Origin: Polyangiaceae bacterium
Lineage (GTDB): Bacteria > Myxococcota_A > Polyangia > Polyangiales > Polyangiaceae
Assembly (NCBI GenBank): GCA_041389725.1
Contig: JAWKRG010000010.1
Location: 321,764 to 385,763, forward strand
DNA length: 64,000 bases
Direction: 5' to 3'
Shown: positions 16,976-26,288 of the stretch, one piece after another
How positions within the stretch are numbered: position 1 is the first letter of the stretch
Layout of the letters: each line of letters starts with the position of its first letter
Made by a program: the position numbers and the translations under genes
The notes under the pieces: model-generated
What the model saw: only the letters and a program-made list of their open reading frames with translations
What the model was told of the DNA's origin: nothing
Database searches by the model: none

Positions 16976-17724
16976 AGCGTGGAAGGCGCGGCGCCGTAGG
17001 CGAGGGAAGGCATGCTCTTGGGCAGGGAGGGCTCGGAGATGCGAAGGGAGAACCCGATACTGGCGACGAGCATGAAGGTGTTGAACTCATGCTCTTCGCC
17101 TTGAAGGTCGTGGGTGTCGCGAATGGCGGAGCCAGTGAACTCCGCCACGACACCGAGCGCGACGTGGCGTGAAGTGGGTAAGTCGATGGCGAGCCAGATA
17201 CTGCCGACCGGTCCGAGACCTGCGTAGCCCTCTTCCTCGGGACCAAAGGTGTAGATCTGTCCGAGGCCGGCGCCGGCACCGATGCGCAGAACCTTCACCG
17301 GCAGTCGATGGTCGATATACGCTTGGCCGTAGTAGAGGCCTTGGCCTTTGCCACTGAACTGACCATCGAGGCGCGTCAGGGGCACGTGGGTGATGGAGCC
17401 GAGCAGGCCGAGGGTCACGTCGGTGACGGGACGAAGCCCCACGCCCAAGTGCAGACCGAGCCCCATGCCGTCAGCGACGAGACGCTTCTTCTGCGAGTCG
17501 TCCGCGGTCGGGTGGTACTCCGTCGCTGCGTTCACGTAGGCGAGGCTAGCGTCACCACGGATGTACCAGGAGTCGATGGACAGCGCTTCGTCGGCCGCCC
17601 GTTCCTCGGCTAGTTCCTCTTCCGTCGGTGGTGGCTCGACTTCCGCCACGGCCACACCGCTGACGGCGCAAGCGATGGCCAGGGTGCAGCCCTGCAGCCG
17701 TCGGCGGAATCCTGTGCGCGCCAT
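16972..17724 (-). CDS. Exported beta-barrel-like outer-membrane protein
   Basis: A 250-residue protein beginning with a signal peptide (basic RTGFRRRLQG, hydrophobic TLAIACAVSGVAVA, cleavage near AVA-EVEPP). After an acidic linker (PPTEEELAEERAADEA), repeated amphipathic strands rich in Gly and aromatic residues follow (GLGLHLGVGLRPVTDVTLGLLG, IGAGAGLGQIYTFG, HVALGVVAEFTGSAI), ending in FMLVASIGFSLRI. This is the signature of an outer-membrane barrel. There are no enzyme motifs and the role is unknown. It is transcribed with the small membrane protein downstream. Confidence 0.65.
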   Translation of the reverse strand: MARTGFRRRLQGCTLAIACAVSGVAVAEVEPPPTEEELAEERAADEALSIDSWYIRGDASLAYVNAATEYHPTADDSQKKRLVADGMGLGLHLGVGLRPVTDVTLGLLGSITHVPLTRLDGQFSGKGQGLYYGQAYIDHRLPVKVLRIGAGAGLGQIYTFGPEEEGYAGLGPVGSIWLAIDLPTSRHVALGVVAEFTGSAIRDTHDLQGEEHEFNTFMLVASIGFSLRISEPSLPKSMPSLAYGAAPSTL

Positions 17725-17851
17725 GCACGCGAGGGTACACCTGACGCCGAGTGCTTGTCAGCGCGGGTCGGCGCTCTCCTGCGCGTCCCGCTGCCGGCCG
17801 CCGCTGCCCGCTCTTTCAATCGCTGCCGAGCCGCGCTAACACCGTCGGGCC

Positions 17852-19171
17852 ATGAACGCTGACGAAATGATCCGCCTGTGCAAGGCGCACACGATGTACA
17901 CCTGGTCCGCTGGCGACAGCGTCAATCCGCTGCCGGTGGCGCGCGCGGAAGGCGTGTACCTCTACACCCCCGACGGCAAGCGCATCCTGGACTTCAATAG
18001 TCAGCTGATGAGCGTGCTGGTGGGGCACAGCCACCCCAAGGTGGTGGCGCGGATGAAAGAAGCCGCGGACAAGCTGATCTACGTCTACCCGCAGACGGCG
18101 ACGGAGGTCCGCGCGCGCTTTTCCAAGAAGCTCGCGGATCTGACCCCCGGCGACATCAACACCTTCTACTACACCCTGGGTGGTGCCGAGGCGAACGAGA
18201 GCGCCATCCGTGCCGCGAAGCTCTTCACGGGGCGTGAGAAGATCCTGTCACGCTATCGCAGCTATCACGGCGGCACCAACGCCACGATGCAGCTCACTGG
18301 CGATCCGCGACGATGGGCCAACGAGCCCGGCATGCCCGGCGTGATCCGTGTGATGGATCCGCATCCTTACGACTACTCCTTCGGCAAGACGGACGAGGAG
18401 ATCACGAAGAACAACCTGACCTACCTGGAAGAGGTCATTCGCTACGAGGGACCGCAGAACATCGCGGCCATGTTCATCGAGACGGTGACCGGTACGAACG
18501 GCATCTTGCCGCCGCCGAAGGGATACCTGCAGGGGCTGCGCCAGCTGCTGGACAAGTACGGCATCTTGATGGTGTGCGACGAAGTCATGGCAGGCATGGG
18601 ACGCACGGGAAAGCTCTATGCTTTCGAGCACGGCGACATCGTTCCGGACATGGTCACCATGGCCAAGGGCCTGACCAGTAGCTACGTGCCCCTGGGCGCG
18701 CTGGGCATGCGCGACGAGATCGCCGAGCATTTTCGCAAGAACGTCTATTGGGGCGGCTTGACCTACAACTCGCACCCGTTCTGTCTGGAAGTGGCGGACG
18801 CCGTGCTCGACGTCATGGTCGAAGAGAAGCTGGTGGAGCGCGCTGCGGAGTTGGAGCACGTGATGCGGCGCGAGATGGACGCACTCGAGAAGAAGCATCC
18901 GTCCATGCGCGAGGGGCGCTGCATCGGGCTCTTCGGCATCATCGAGACCCAAAAGAACTCCAAGGGCGAGTTTCTGGCGCCCTACAACGGCAGCCACCCG
19001 GCGATGGACAAGCTGGCGAAGTTCTTCAAGGACGAGGGACTGTTCACTTTCGTGCGTTGGAGCTCCTTCATGTGCAACCCGCCCTTGACCATTACGGAAG
19101 CGCAGCTGAAGGAAGGCTTCGCGATCATCGATCGGGGCCTGAGCATCACTGACGAAGCCTTCGAAGGCTAG
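17852..19171 (+). CDS. Class III (omega) aminotransferase, probably beta-alanine / beta-aminoisobutyrate:pyruvate type
   Basis: A 439-residue PLP enzyme of the subgroup containing omega-amino-acid:pyruvate and taurine:pyruvate aminotransferases. The PLP lysine is Lys272 in TMAKGLTSSYVPLGA. Other fold-type I signatures are TLGGAEANESAIRAAK (phosphate binding), YRSYHGGT, and VCDEVMAGMGRTGK where the Asp contacts the pyridine nitrogen. The likely reaction here is beta-alanine or beta-aminoisobutyrate plus pyruvate to malonate or methylmalonate semialdehyde plus alanine, which would join beta-ureidopropionase to mmsA in this window. Substrate is inferred from context only; taurine or GABA are alternatives. 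A monocistronic arrangement is likely. Confidence 0.85.
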   Translation: MNADEMIRLCKAHTMYTWSAGDSVNPLPVARAEGVYLYTPDGKRILDFNSQLMSVLVGHSHPKVVARMKEAADKLIYVYPQTATEVRARFSKKLADLTPGDINTFYYTLGGAEANESAIRAAKLFTGREKILSRYRSYHGGTNATMQLTGDPRRWANEPGMPGVIRVMDPHPYDYSFGKTDEEITKNNLTYLEEVIRYEGPQNIAAMFIETVTGTNGILPPPKGYLQGLRQLLDKYGILMVCDEVMAGMGRTGKLYAFEHGDIVPDMVTMAKGLTSSYVPLGALGMRDEIAEHFRKNVYWGGLTYNSHPFCLEVADAVLDVMVEEKLVERAAELEHVMRREMDALEKKHPSMREGRCIGLFGIIETQKNSKGEFLAPYNGSHPAMDKLAKFFKDEGLFTFVRWSSFMCNPPLTITEAQLKEGFAIIDRGLSITDEAFEG

Positions 19172-19233
19172 GGCAGCGGACGAGGGTACGGGCGGCGACG
19201 CGCGCGCGGCACCGCCGCGCAGCGCCCAGAGTG

Positions 19234-21150
19234 TCAGGGGCAGCGCTTGGCGACGGTAAACTTCATTTCGCCATGCGTGTCAGAGCAGTTCTTGCCAGTC
19301 CCGTAGTTCACGCAGCCCGATCCTTCGTGGTGAAGCGTCAGCGATGTCCAGGGATCTCCCGACATCGTGTAAGTGCCGTTCCCCCACAGCGTGCCGTCTG
19401 CGAACGCGCCGGAGTAGTCGAAGCGCCCGCCGGCGTTGGGGTCTTGCTTGGACGGATGAAACACCAGATGGCCATTCATCGTTCCGCCGAGCTTGATGCG
19501 AAACTCCTTGGTGATGTCGCACACCGTACCGCTGAACACGGCTTCTTGTTGTTGGCCGGTGACCGTCCAGCCCGCGGGTTTCCAGTCGATCAGCGCGAAA
19601 GTCTGCTCCCCCAAGCTGTAGTGCATGAACTTCGCCTGCTGCAGGATCGGGCTGACGAAGCCGGATCCCTTCTTTCCGGCTACCGCCTTGAGGCTGCTCC
19701 AGAACATGTTGGCGATCGAACCGGCGTCGGCCTTTTCGGGCTGTGACTCGGCGAAGAAGGAGTAGTCGCGTTCGTCCTCCTTCGCGTCTTCGGGGATGTC
19801 CACCTTTTGGCTGCGTCCGAGGATCTTCAGTTGAAGCTCACCGTTGCTGTCCGCGACTTGGCGAATCTGCCGGTAGTCGCCCCACATGACGCGGTCGAAG
19901 CCTTTGCCTGGCTTGAATTGCACCTCGACGCCTGGCAACGCCTTTCCGTCCTCCGGCAGCTTGAAAGACACACCGAGCGCGTTCAGGCCAAAGCTGGTCG
20001 CGCAGGCGGCGAGATTGTCGCCGTCCACTTTGCCCCCTGTGTCCGTGATGACTTGCAGGGAGTGGACCTGCTCTTTGCCATCGCGGCCCTTCTTTTTGGT
20101 GCGCTCCAGGATGGGCGGCTCGGACTGGACGCGCAACGCGAGAAAGTTGATCGTCATGTACAAGCTCAGCGCTGAGCTGACCATGTTGGCGTAGCTCGTC
20201 AGGCTTCCCACGCCCTTGGCGGTGCTCGAGCCGGCGCCGAAGGCTTTCGCCACCAGTTCGCTGGTCTTGGGCATGCTGGCCTTGCTGCCGTCTGCGAACG
20301 CCAACGTGCCGCCGCCGCCCGCGAACTTGAGCACGTTCTTGACCCACGAGGTCACGCGCTCGTTGCCGAGCAACTCGCTGCACTTGAATCCACTGCCCGC
20401 TGCGTGAGCTTCGGGCACCAGGCTCCAACCAGTCCACCCGGCGCCGAACGTTTCGCTCGGGACCGTGTGGGGGGCTGGCTCCAACCAGCCGCTCTTCCCG
20501 TTGGGCTGAACGCGAGCCAAGACGCCGCGAAACACCAGCCAACTCAACAGGTGCAACGTCGGCAGGTCGATGACCGCCTCGGTGCCGACCTTCGCATCCG
20601 ACAGATCGGCGCGCGAAGGGCCTCTCAGCACCCGTTCGCGCACGATCGCGGCCAGCAACTTGGAAGGGGCACTCGAGCGTGAGGCGTTCTCTCGCAGATC
20701 TGCCAGTAGCGCTTCGCTCACGGCACGGGCGTCGACGCCGCTCAGGCCCAGCGTGAGGATCCCGCCCGCGTCGAGGAACCGGACTCCGGTGGACTTCTTC
20801 TCCAAGCCGCTCGCCAGCCACACCGTCCAAAAGTAGGGGCCTGGCGTTTCCGGAGCGACGCGGCTGAGCGCCTTGTCCGTCACGTCGTAGACGGGGACCT
20901 CGAGGGCTTCGTAGATCCGCATCCACGCGGCCAGCCGGCGCTTGGGATCTTCCAACGCGTCCACTAGTCCAGCAGCCTGCTGCTGGGGCGGACCCTTGGG
21001 CATCGCTAGCGGCCCTGGTGCCGGGGGAACCTCGGGGTTGCGAGGGGTGTCGGCCCCTACCAGCCGCTTGATGTTCTTACACGAGAGCAATACCGCGAGC
21101 AGCACGAGTGCCGCGGTCGCCCTACTGGCCGCTCGCCGTCCTGCCCACAT
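19234..21150 (-). CDS. Large lipoprotein, unknown function
   Basis: A 638-residue protein with a lipoprotein signal (RATAALVLLAVLLSC, lipid-accepting Cys at about residue 24), so probably periplasmic and membrane-anchored. Residues 30-60 are Pro-rich. The middle contains Ser/Ala-rich helices, and the final third (GGTMNGHLVFHPSKQDPNAG, GTYTMSGDPW) looks like a beta-rich domain with four cysteines near the C-terminus (GCVNYGTGKNCSD...RCP) that could pair. I do not recognise the family. It is transcribed away from the aminotransferase (the genes converge) and lies just downstream of the sensor kinase gene on the same strand, 180 bases apart. Confidence 0.65.
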   Translation of the reverse strand: MWAGRRAASRATAALVLLAVLLSCKNIKRLVGADTPRNPEVPPAPGPLAMPKGPPQQQAAGLVDALEDPKRRLAAWMRIYEALEVPVYDVTDKALSRVAPETPGPYFWTVWLASGLEKKSTGVRFLDAGGILTLGLSGVDARAVSEALLADLRENASRSSAPSKLLAAIVRERVLRGPSRADLSDAKVGTEAVIDLPTLHLLSWLVFRGVLARVQPNGKSGWLEPAPHTVPSETFGAGWTGWSLVPEAHAAGSGFKCSELLGNERVTSWVKNVLKFAGGGGTLAFADGSKASMPKTSELVAKAFGAGSSTAKGVGSLTSYANMVSSALSLYMTINFLALRVQSEPPILERTKKKGRDGKEQVHSLQVITDTGGKVDGDNLAACATSFGLNALGVSFKLPEDGKALPGVEVQFKPGKGFDRVMWGDYRQIRQVADSNGELQLKILGRSQKVDIPEDAKEDERDYSFFAESQPEKADAGSIANMFWSSLKAVAGKKGSGFVSPILQQAKFMHYSLGEQTFALIDWKPAGWTVTGQQQEAVFSGTVCDITKEFRIKLGGTMNGHLVFHPSKQDPNAGGRFDYSGAFADGTLWGNGTYTMSGDPWTSLTLHHEGSGCVNYGTGKNCSDTHGEMKFTVAKRCP

Positions 21151-21323
21151 CCTCGCTCTACGTTATGCACTGTCGCGATGTTCGAATCGCGCCAATCGAC
21201 AAGCTGGGTGCGACAAAGCGCCATAACGCCGAGTTTTCAAGAGATTCGCTCCCGGGGCGCGCTCGGAGCTTGCCGCGCCTAGAGGGCTGCCATCCGGCGC
21301 GCCCAAGCGCGGCAATTCGATCC

Positions 21324-21342
21324 GGCGCGCCTAGAGCGCGCC
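21324..21342 (-). terminator. GC-rich hairpin at the stop codon of the sensor kinase gene
   Basis: A perfect 7-bp stem (GGCGCGC / GCGCGCC) with a five-base loop CTAGA includes the kinase stop codon in its loop. No U-tract follows on the minus strand, so it is not a classical intrinsic terminator; it may stabilise the mRNA end or attenuate readthrough into the lipoprotein gene. Related words (GCGCCTAGAG) recur about 50 bases further on. Confidence 0.3.
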
Positions 21343-24300
21343 GATGGCGATGATCTTCGGCTGCTTGATGCTGGCGTGCTCTCGGGGCCACAGGATGGAA
21401 ATGGGTGCGGGCAGTCCGCCAGCACCGGCCTTCTTCGCCAGCCAGATCTGATAGACCTCGCCGCGAATCATGCTCGGGCCGAAGCCGCTTGCCTTGGAAG
21501 TTGACTTGGTGACACGGGTGATGCGCGGCGGGTAGGCGTAGGTCTTGATGTTGTCGAAGTCGCGGCGGAGCGAGAAGCGCTTCACCGTTGTTACCAGTTC
21601 GGTGCCCGCTTCGGTCACGAGCACACCTCCGGCGATGCGCAGGAATCGCTTCGCGCACTCTTCCAGGTCGGGGCTGTCGCGTAGCAGCGACACGTATTCC
21701 TTCAGTACCAGCAGCACGGGCTTGGGCAGATCGACGGCACTGGGCTGTTCTAGGTCTTGTCCCTGTTTGGGGGCCACTGACCCTTGGTTCGCGGCTGCTT
21801 CGCTCGGATGCGACGCTGCTTCGTCCGCGCTCGCTGCGGCCGTCACCTCCGGCCGGCAATCGAAGGTTCCCGTCAGTGCGTCCGCCTTCCGGTCATAGAC
21901 CAGACCAGACTCGACGAAGCGGACGCCCGTTGACGACGAACGTGCACAGGCTACCGCGATATCATCAAGGGGCTCGCCGCTGTTCAGATCGAAGTCGAGC
22001 TGGCTTCGCGCCCCGATCAGATCGATGCGCTTGCCCTGTTGCAGCGCGACAAAACCCTTCGTGAGATCGATGGGGCCGACTTCAACGGGTTCGCCGGGCG
22101 ACAGCAGCCGCTCGATCGCACGGGAAAGGGCCCTGCCCGTGGCGGGCCCGGGCGGTAGCGCAGCCAGCGCGTAGGCCACGACATAGGCGGAATCGTACGC
22201 CGATCCGGCTGCATCGGACGAAGTCTGCCGGTCCCGAGCCGCTGCGTCGTAGCGCCGGGTGAACGCTGCCGTAGCGGGGGTAGCCTTGGGCGCAAGCCCG
22301 ATGACGCGCCCGCCGAGCGTGGGATGGCGCTGCATCAGATCTGGCAACGCGCCGCTGGCGTCGAGGGCTGCACCGACGACGTACAAAGGACGATGTTTGG
22401 TGTTCGAGGCCCAGCGCTCTTCCAAGGGCGCGATCACGCGCCCGAGCGTAGCGTCGTCGGCATCATGAAGGATGACGACATGTGGCCGACGATCGACGAG
22501 TTTCGCGATTGCCTGCGCGGCGCGAGTGCCTTCCGTGCCTGATGCCGTCAGAGCGACTTTCTGGAAGTGCTCACCATTGTCGACCGCGGGCTTGTCGTTG
22601 AAGCGCAGCACTGCGAGCAGATCGGCCGCCAGCCTCTTGCCGCTCTCGTCTTGGGGAAGGCACAGGCTCACGTTGAGCGGCTTGCTCCGCAGCGATGGCT
22701 GTTCGCGTCGCAGCCTGGGCTCCGCGAACTTTGCGACCAGCTTTCCCAAGGCGCGCACACGAGACGCGTTCGCGAAGCTGCGCCAGACCAGCCGCGGCGC
22801 GTCGGGAGGTTGGCGTGCTTTCTCCGACAGCGAGCTGCCATTGATTGCCGCCAGAATGAGCACGTCGTTGTTCACGAACCGGGTGCGAAGAAGATCCCGC
22901 GCGCCCGCGTTCTCACCGAAGCCGATGACCGCGGCGACCCGAACGTCTTCGACCAAGTGTCGCGCCGCCGCATCGGGGTCGGCTGCATCGTCGCAGGCAA
23001 TCAAGCCGATTGGACGCGTGGTCGAGCCGGACGGCACGCCGCCCGCCACTTTCGAGACTTCGCGCACGGCCAGGGCAGCCGCGCGCTGGGCAGACTCGCC
23101 GAGCGTCTTCTGGGTGGGGTCGTTGGAACCTTGGGGAAACATGGTTCCGATCCAGACCGTGTCATCCCGACGGGTCGCGCCCGGCTCCACTTCGACGCGA
23201 CACTGCGCAGAGCCGAGCGCGACGCAGGTGCCGTCCTCCCGGCAACGTGCTGGTTCACCCAGGCTCTTCGAGCAACCCGCGGCGTCTTCGCACTTTGCGG
23301 GAGCGGCCGAGGCGACGGGGCTCGGCGCGCCACGATCGCGCCACGCAAGCGTGGAGGCGACGCCCACGAGAGCAATCGCGCCGACGGCGAGTACCGCGGT
23401 CGCGCGGCGGGACGGTTTGCTGCCCACCGCCGCGTCGTCGACGGCGCTGGCGGGGGCGCGCTCCGCTTCGGACTCGCGCTCCTGAGGCGCAAGGGGGCGC
23501 AGAGCGCTTTTCGTGAGGGGCGCGTCCGCTGCCAGGGGTTCGAGTCGTTCGGCGAGCTCGCGAGCACTTCCGATGCGCTTGCTGCGGTCGCGCTGCAGTC
23601 CAGCGTGAACCGCCAGCGCGAGCTCGGGACCCACCCAAGGCGCCACGGCTTGAATGTGCGGAACGTCCTTGGTGTAGAGCGCGACCAGGATCTCACCGAA
23701 GTCTTTGCACTCGGCCCAGGGCTTTTGCCCGCTCAGCGCTGCGTGCAGGGAAAGCGCCATGCTCCAGAGATCCGTTCGGCCATCGACGGACTTCGGACTC
23801 TGGACTTGTTCCGGCGACATGTAGGCGGGAGTGCCGACCAGACCGCCGGTCTGGGTCAGCGCCGAACTTTCGTCCGTCGCGGGTAGCTCTTGCTTGACGA
23901 CGCCGAAGTCGCAGAGCTTGACGGTGATGGTGTCGTCTTCGTTCTCGTGCAGGAAGATGTTGCTTGGTTTGATGTCGCGGTGCACCAAGCCCAGGTCGTG
24001 GGCCGCCGCCAGGCCAATGCACGCGTCCGCGATGATCCGCGCTGCGACCGCAGGTGGCAGCGCGCCGGTCCGCGTCAGGGTGGAGGAGAGGTCACGGCCC
24101 GAGAGCAGCTCCATGACCATGAAGGGCGGCGTGTGGGTGGTGTTCACTTCCAACACTCGAGTCACGTGCTCACTGTCGATGCGCATGGCGCTCCGCGCTT
24201 CACGCGCAAAACGCCGTATCGCCTCCGCGGACAGCCCGTCGGGGCGCATCACCTTCAGCGCGAGTGGCGTGCCCTGCGGGTCACGGGTCTCGAAGACCGA

Positions 24301-25101
24301 GCCCATTCCGCCCGAGCCGAGCAGGCGCAGCAGTGGGTAGCCGGCGACGCTGTCACCCACCGCGAGGGCGAAGGGCTCCACCTCCGGGCGCTCGGGTCCG
24401 GAGCGCACGGTCTCGGCGCTTTCACGTTCAGAGGCGGAGACGTCCTTGCCTTTTTCAATGTCGTAGCTGCGGCCGTCGTTGTCGTCGTCACCCGCAGCAC
24501 CGTTCGGTGCTTCCTCAGCGGGTGGCGTGGCGTCGCTATTGCCAACGGCGTTCGGGATCACGCGTCCCGCGCGGGGATCGAGGCGAGCCGCGCAAGCGGC
24601 CAGTTCGTCGGCGAGTGTCTGAGCGCTGGGCCGTTGCTCCGGAGGCGCAACGACGAGGGCTTCGTGAACCAGGGTCGCCAACTGCGCGTCGATCCAGGGC
24701 GCGAGGCGCTGCAGCTTGGGCACGCCGTTGTTGGTCAGGCTCTCGAGCAGCCTCTTGCCGGTGTGGGGGTAGGGCGTGTGACCGCACACTGACTCGTAGA
24801 GGACCACGCCAAGCGACCAGACGTCGCTCGCGGTAGCGTGACTTAGGGTGTTGCTCAGGCGCTCCGGAGCCAAGTACCGCTGTGCACTCTCAGCGCTGCC
24901 CGCGGCGAGCTCGACCTCGTCCGGTGAAGTGTAGTAGATGGCGTCCGCACTCAATGCGCCATGCACACTGCCGCGCGAGTGCAGCTCCCCCACGATGTGG
25001 GCCAGTCGCGCGCCCAGCCGCGCAGCCTCCGCTGGTCCCAAGGGCCCGTCGCGTTCGAGCGTCTGCGCGAGGGTTCCGCGTCCGGTGCTTGCCTTCGCCA
25101 T
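21331..25101 (-). CDS. Tandem pseudokinase / Ser-Thr kinase with a transmembrane helix and a periplasmic-binding-protein-like sensor domain
   Basis: A 1256-residue receptor kinase. Residues 1-180 resemble a kinase C-lobe without the ATP-binding N-lobe; the HRD position reads VHGALSADAIYY, so this part should be inactive. Residues 250-525 are a complete Hanks-type kinase: GSGGMGSVF (262-270), VAIK-like Lys283, HRDIKPSN (374-381), DFG (398-400), GTPAYMSPE (423-431). A hydrophobic helix at 567-587 is followed by a Cys-rich stretch (604-634) and, from about 648, a domain resembling type I periplasmic binding proteins of branched-chain amino-acid transporters (VWIGTMFPQG, GLIACDDAADPDAAARHLV, VIGFGENAGARDLL). 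The C-terminal 80 residues are unassigned. It should detect a small ligand outside the membrane and phosphorylate cytoplasmic targets; ligand and targets are unknown. Confidence 0.85.
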   Translation of the reverse strand: MAKASTGRGTLAQTLERDGPLGPAEAARLGARLAHIVGELHSRGSVHGALSADAIYYTSPDEVELAAGSAESAQRYLAPERLSNTLSHATASDVWSLGVVLYESVCGHTPYPHTGKRLLESLTNNGVPKLQRLAPWIDAQLATLVHEALVVAPPEQRPSAQTLADELAACAARLDPRAGRVIPNAVGNSDATPPAEEAPNGAAGDDDNDGRSYDIEKGKDVSASERESAETVRSGPERPEVEPFALAVGDSVAGYPLLRLLGSGGMGSVFETRDPQGTPLALKVMRPDGLSAEAIRRFAREARSAMRIDSEHVTRVLEVNTTHTPPFMVMELLSGRDLSSTLTRTGALPPAVAARIIADACIGLAAAHDLGLVHRDIKPSNIFLHENEDDTITVKLCDFGVVKQELPATDESSALTQTGGLVGTPAYMSPEQVQSPKSVDGRTDLWSMALSLHAALSGQKPWAECKDFGEILVALYTKDVPHIQAVAPWVGPELALAVHAGLQRDRSKRIGSARELAERLEPLAADAPLTKSALRPLAPQERESEAERAPASAVDDAAVGSKPSRRATAVLAVGAIALVGVASTLAWRDRGAPSPVASAAPAKCEDAAGCSKSLGEPARCREDGTCVALGSAQCRVEVEPGATRRDDTVWIGTMFPQGSNDPTQKTLGESAQRAAALAVREVSKVAGGVPSGSTTRPIGLIACDDAADPDAAARHLVEDVRVAAVIGFGENAGARDLLRTRFVNNDVLILAAINGSSLSEKARQPPDAPRLVWRSFANASRVRALGKLVAKFAEPRLRREQPSLRSKPLNVSLCLPQDESGKRLAADLLAVLRFNDKPAVDNGEHFQKVALTASGTEGTRAAQAIAKLVDRRPHVVILHDADDATLGRVIAPLEERWASNTKHRPLYVVGAALDASGALPDLMQRHPTLGGRVIGLAPKATPATAAFTRRYDAAARDRQTSSDAAGSAYDSAYVVAYALAALPPGPATGRALSRAIERLLSPGEPVEVGPIDLTKGFVALQQGKRIDLIGARSQLDFDLNSGEPLDDIAVACARSSSTGVRFVESGLVYDRKADALTGTFDCRPEVTAAASADEAASHPSEAAANQGSVAPKQGQDLEQPSAVDLPKPVLLVLKEYVSLLRDSPDLEECAKRFLRIAGGVLVTEAGTELVTTVKRFSLRRDFDNIKTYAYPPRITRVTKSTSKASGFGPSMIRGEVYQIWLAKKAGAGGLPAPISILWPREHASIKQPKIIAIGAL

Positions 25102-25240
25102 GCTCGTCGACTGCGAAGCGCCGCTTTCGCCGTGGGGCGCGCGACGTCCCGCGGATCTCTTTCTACTGCCTTTTCGCGCTCAACGCCAAGCTGGTGGGTG
25201 GTCGGGCAGTCTCGACTCCAGCGCGGTCGGAGCCGCACGC

Positions 25241-25975
25241 TCAGCCAGGGCAGGCGGGGTCGGTGATCTTCAGCTTTGCGGTGGTCTCACCGATGCCTTG
25301 CAGCTTCACCGCGAGGTCGAAGGGGTGGGTGCCGCCGTCGCACGGCACATCGAGAATGGTGAAGACGGTCAGGCTCTCGCCGCAGTGGAGCTTGATCGCG
25401 CTGGCGTGGCTGGCTGGGAGGCCATTCATGGTGGTGGTGGTATCGACGCGAGTGCACGCTACGTTGTTGGCGCCCTTCACACGCAGGCGGAAGCTGATCA
25501 TCGGGGAGCCTTGGCCACCCCAAGTCAGCGCGGCTTCTTCGTTCTCGGCAAAGGGGCGAAAGGTGCCGAGTGTTGCGGGCCCCACCTCAACGGTCGCGCC
25601 CGAGGTCGTGCCAGAGAAGGGATCCGTGCAGCTCTCCACCAAGGGCGGCACCGGACATCCGCCGCCGAAGGTGGGCTCGCAGGTGGCCTGCCCATCCCAT
25701 CTGCCGTTGACACAAGTGTAGGTCCACGTGTCGACCAGATTCTGATCCTGAAAGGTGCAGGACTCGCTGAGATCACACGCAGCGCCAACGAAGGGGCGCT
25801 CGGCCGGACAAGCCGTGTCCGGGACGAAGCACGCGCCGCCTCCGCCGGAGCCGCCGCTCGCCCCGCTTCCGCCCTGGCCGCCTGCACCGCCCGATGCAGG
25901 GTCGCCGTTCGAAGTCGAGCCGCACGCCGTCGCTGCCACGGCCGCCAATAGTCCAAAGTGTGCCAACAAGCGCAT
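25241..25975 (-). CDS. Cys-rich lipoprotein with Gly/Ser linker
   Basis: A 244-residue lipoprotein: signal HFGLLAAVAATAC with the lipid-accepting Cys at about 18, then a Gly/Ser-rich spacer (ASGGAGGQGGSGASGGSGGG). About ten further cysteines in the next 90 residues (ACFVPDTAC, ACDLSESC, TCVNGRWDGQATC, GGCPVPP) look like disulfide-linked pairs, the TCVNGRW..TC motif resembling small EGF/sushi-like modules. The last 110 residues are beta-rich. The function is unknown; a surface-exposed adhesive or binding role is possible. It ends 139 bases upstream of the sensor kinase start, on the same strand. Confidence 0.65.
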   Translation of the reverse strand: MRLLAHFGLLAAVAATACGSTSNGDPASGGAGGQGGSGASGGSGGGGACFVPDTACPAERPFVGAACDLSESCTFQDQNLVDTWTYTCVNGRWDGQATCEPTFGGGCPVPPLVESCTDPFSGTTSGATVEVGPATLGTFRPFAENEEAALTWGGQGSPMISFRLRVKGANNVACTRVDTTTTMNGLPASHASAIKLHCGESLTVFTILDVPCDGGTHPFDLAVKLQGIGETTAKLKITDPACPG

Positions 25976-26020
25976 CGCGTGCGAGCTAGCAATCCGCGTG
26001 CCGCCCGCCGCGCGGGGAAG

Positions 26021-26227
26021 CTAGGCGTAGATCTTCAGCTTGGATCCGAGGGTCGATCCTGGTTCGGGTTGGTTCACGCCCAGGTTGTAGCGACTGTCTC
26101 GCCCCGGATCTGGCACAAATACCTCGCCGCCGGACCACTGGCGATCCGGGTGCGCCGGGTCGATACCGCGCTTGGCGAGCTCGACGTCGGCACAGTTCCG
26201 GCACATGTAGCCGTTGACCAGACGCAT
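26021..26227 (-). CDS. Small CxxC protein (68 residues), unknown
   Basis: Starting at the internal ATG at 26227, the frame gives a compact 68-residue protein: MRLVNGYMCRNCADVELAKR, then GIDPAHPDRQ and a hydrophilic tail ending GSKLKIYA. The CRNC pair could bind a metal or be redox active. The longer open frame to 26404 runs antiparallel to nothing but overlaps the 3' end of the next gene in another frame and reads as basic shadow sequence, so I exclude it. It follows the downstream end of the carbohydrate-binding-like lipoprotein gene by 61 bases on the same strand. No Shine-Dalgarno sequence is obvious. I have a vague impression of a conserved small family but cannot name it. Confidence 0.45.
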   Translation of the reverse strand: MRLVNGYMCRNCADVELAKRGIDPAHPDRQWSGGEVFVPDPGRDSRYNLGVNQPEPGSTLGSKLKIYA

Positions 26228-26288
26228 CGAGGGGCAGAACGGTCGGCGGCGAGGTAACTTGAGGCGTCGCGGTCCGCGGTCGCTGGAG

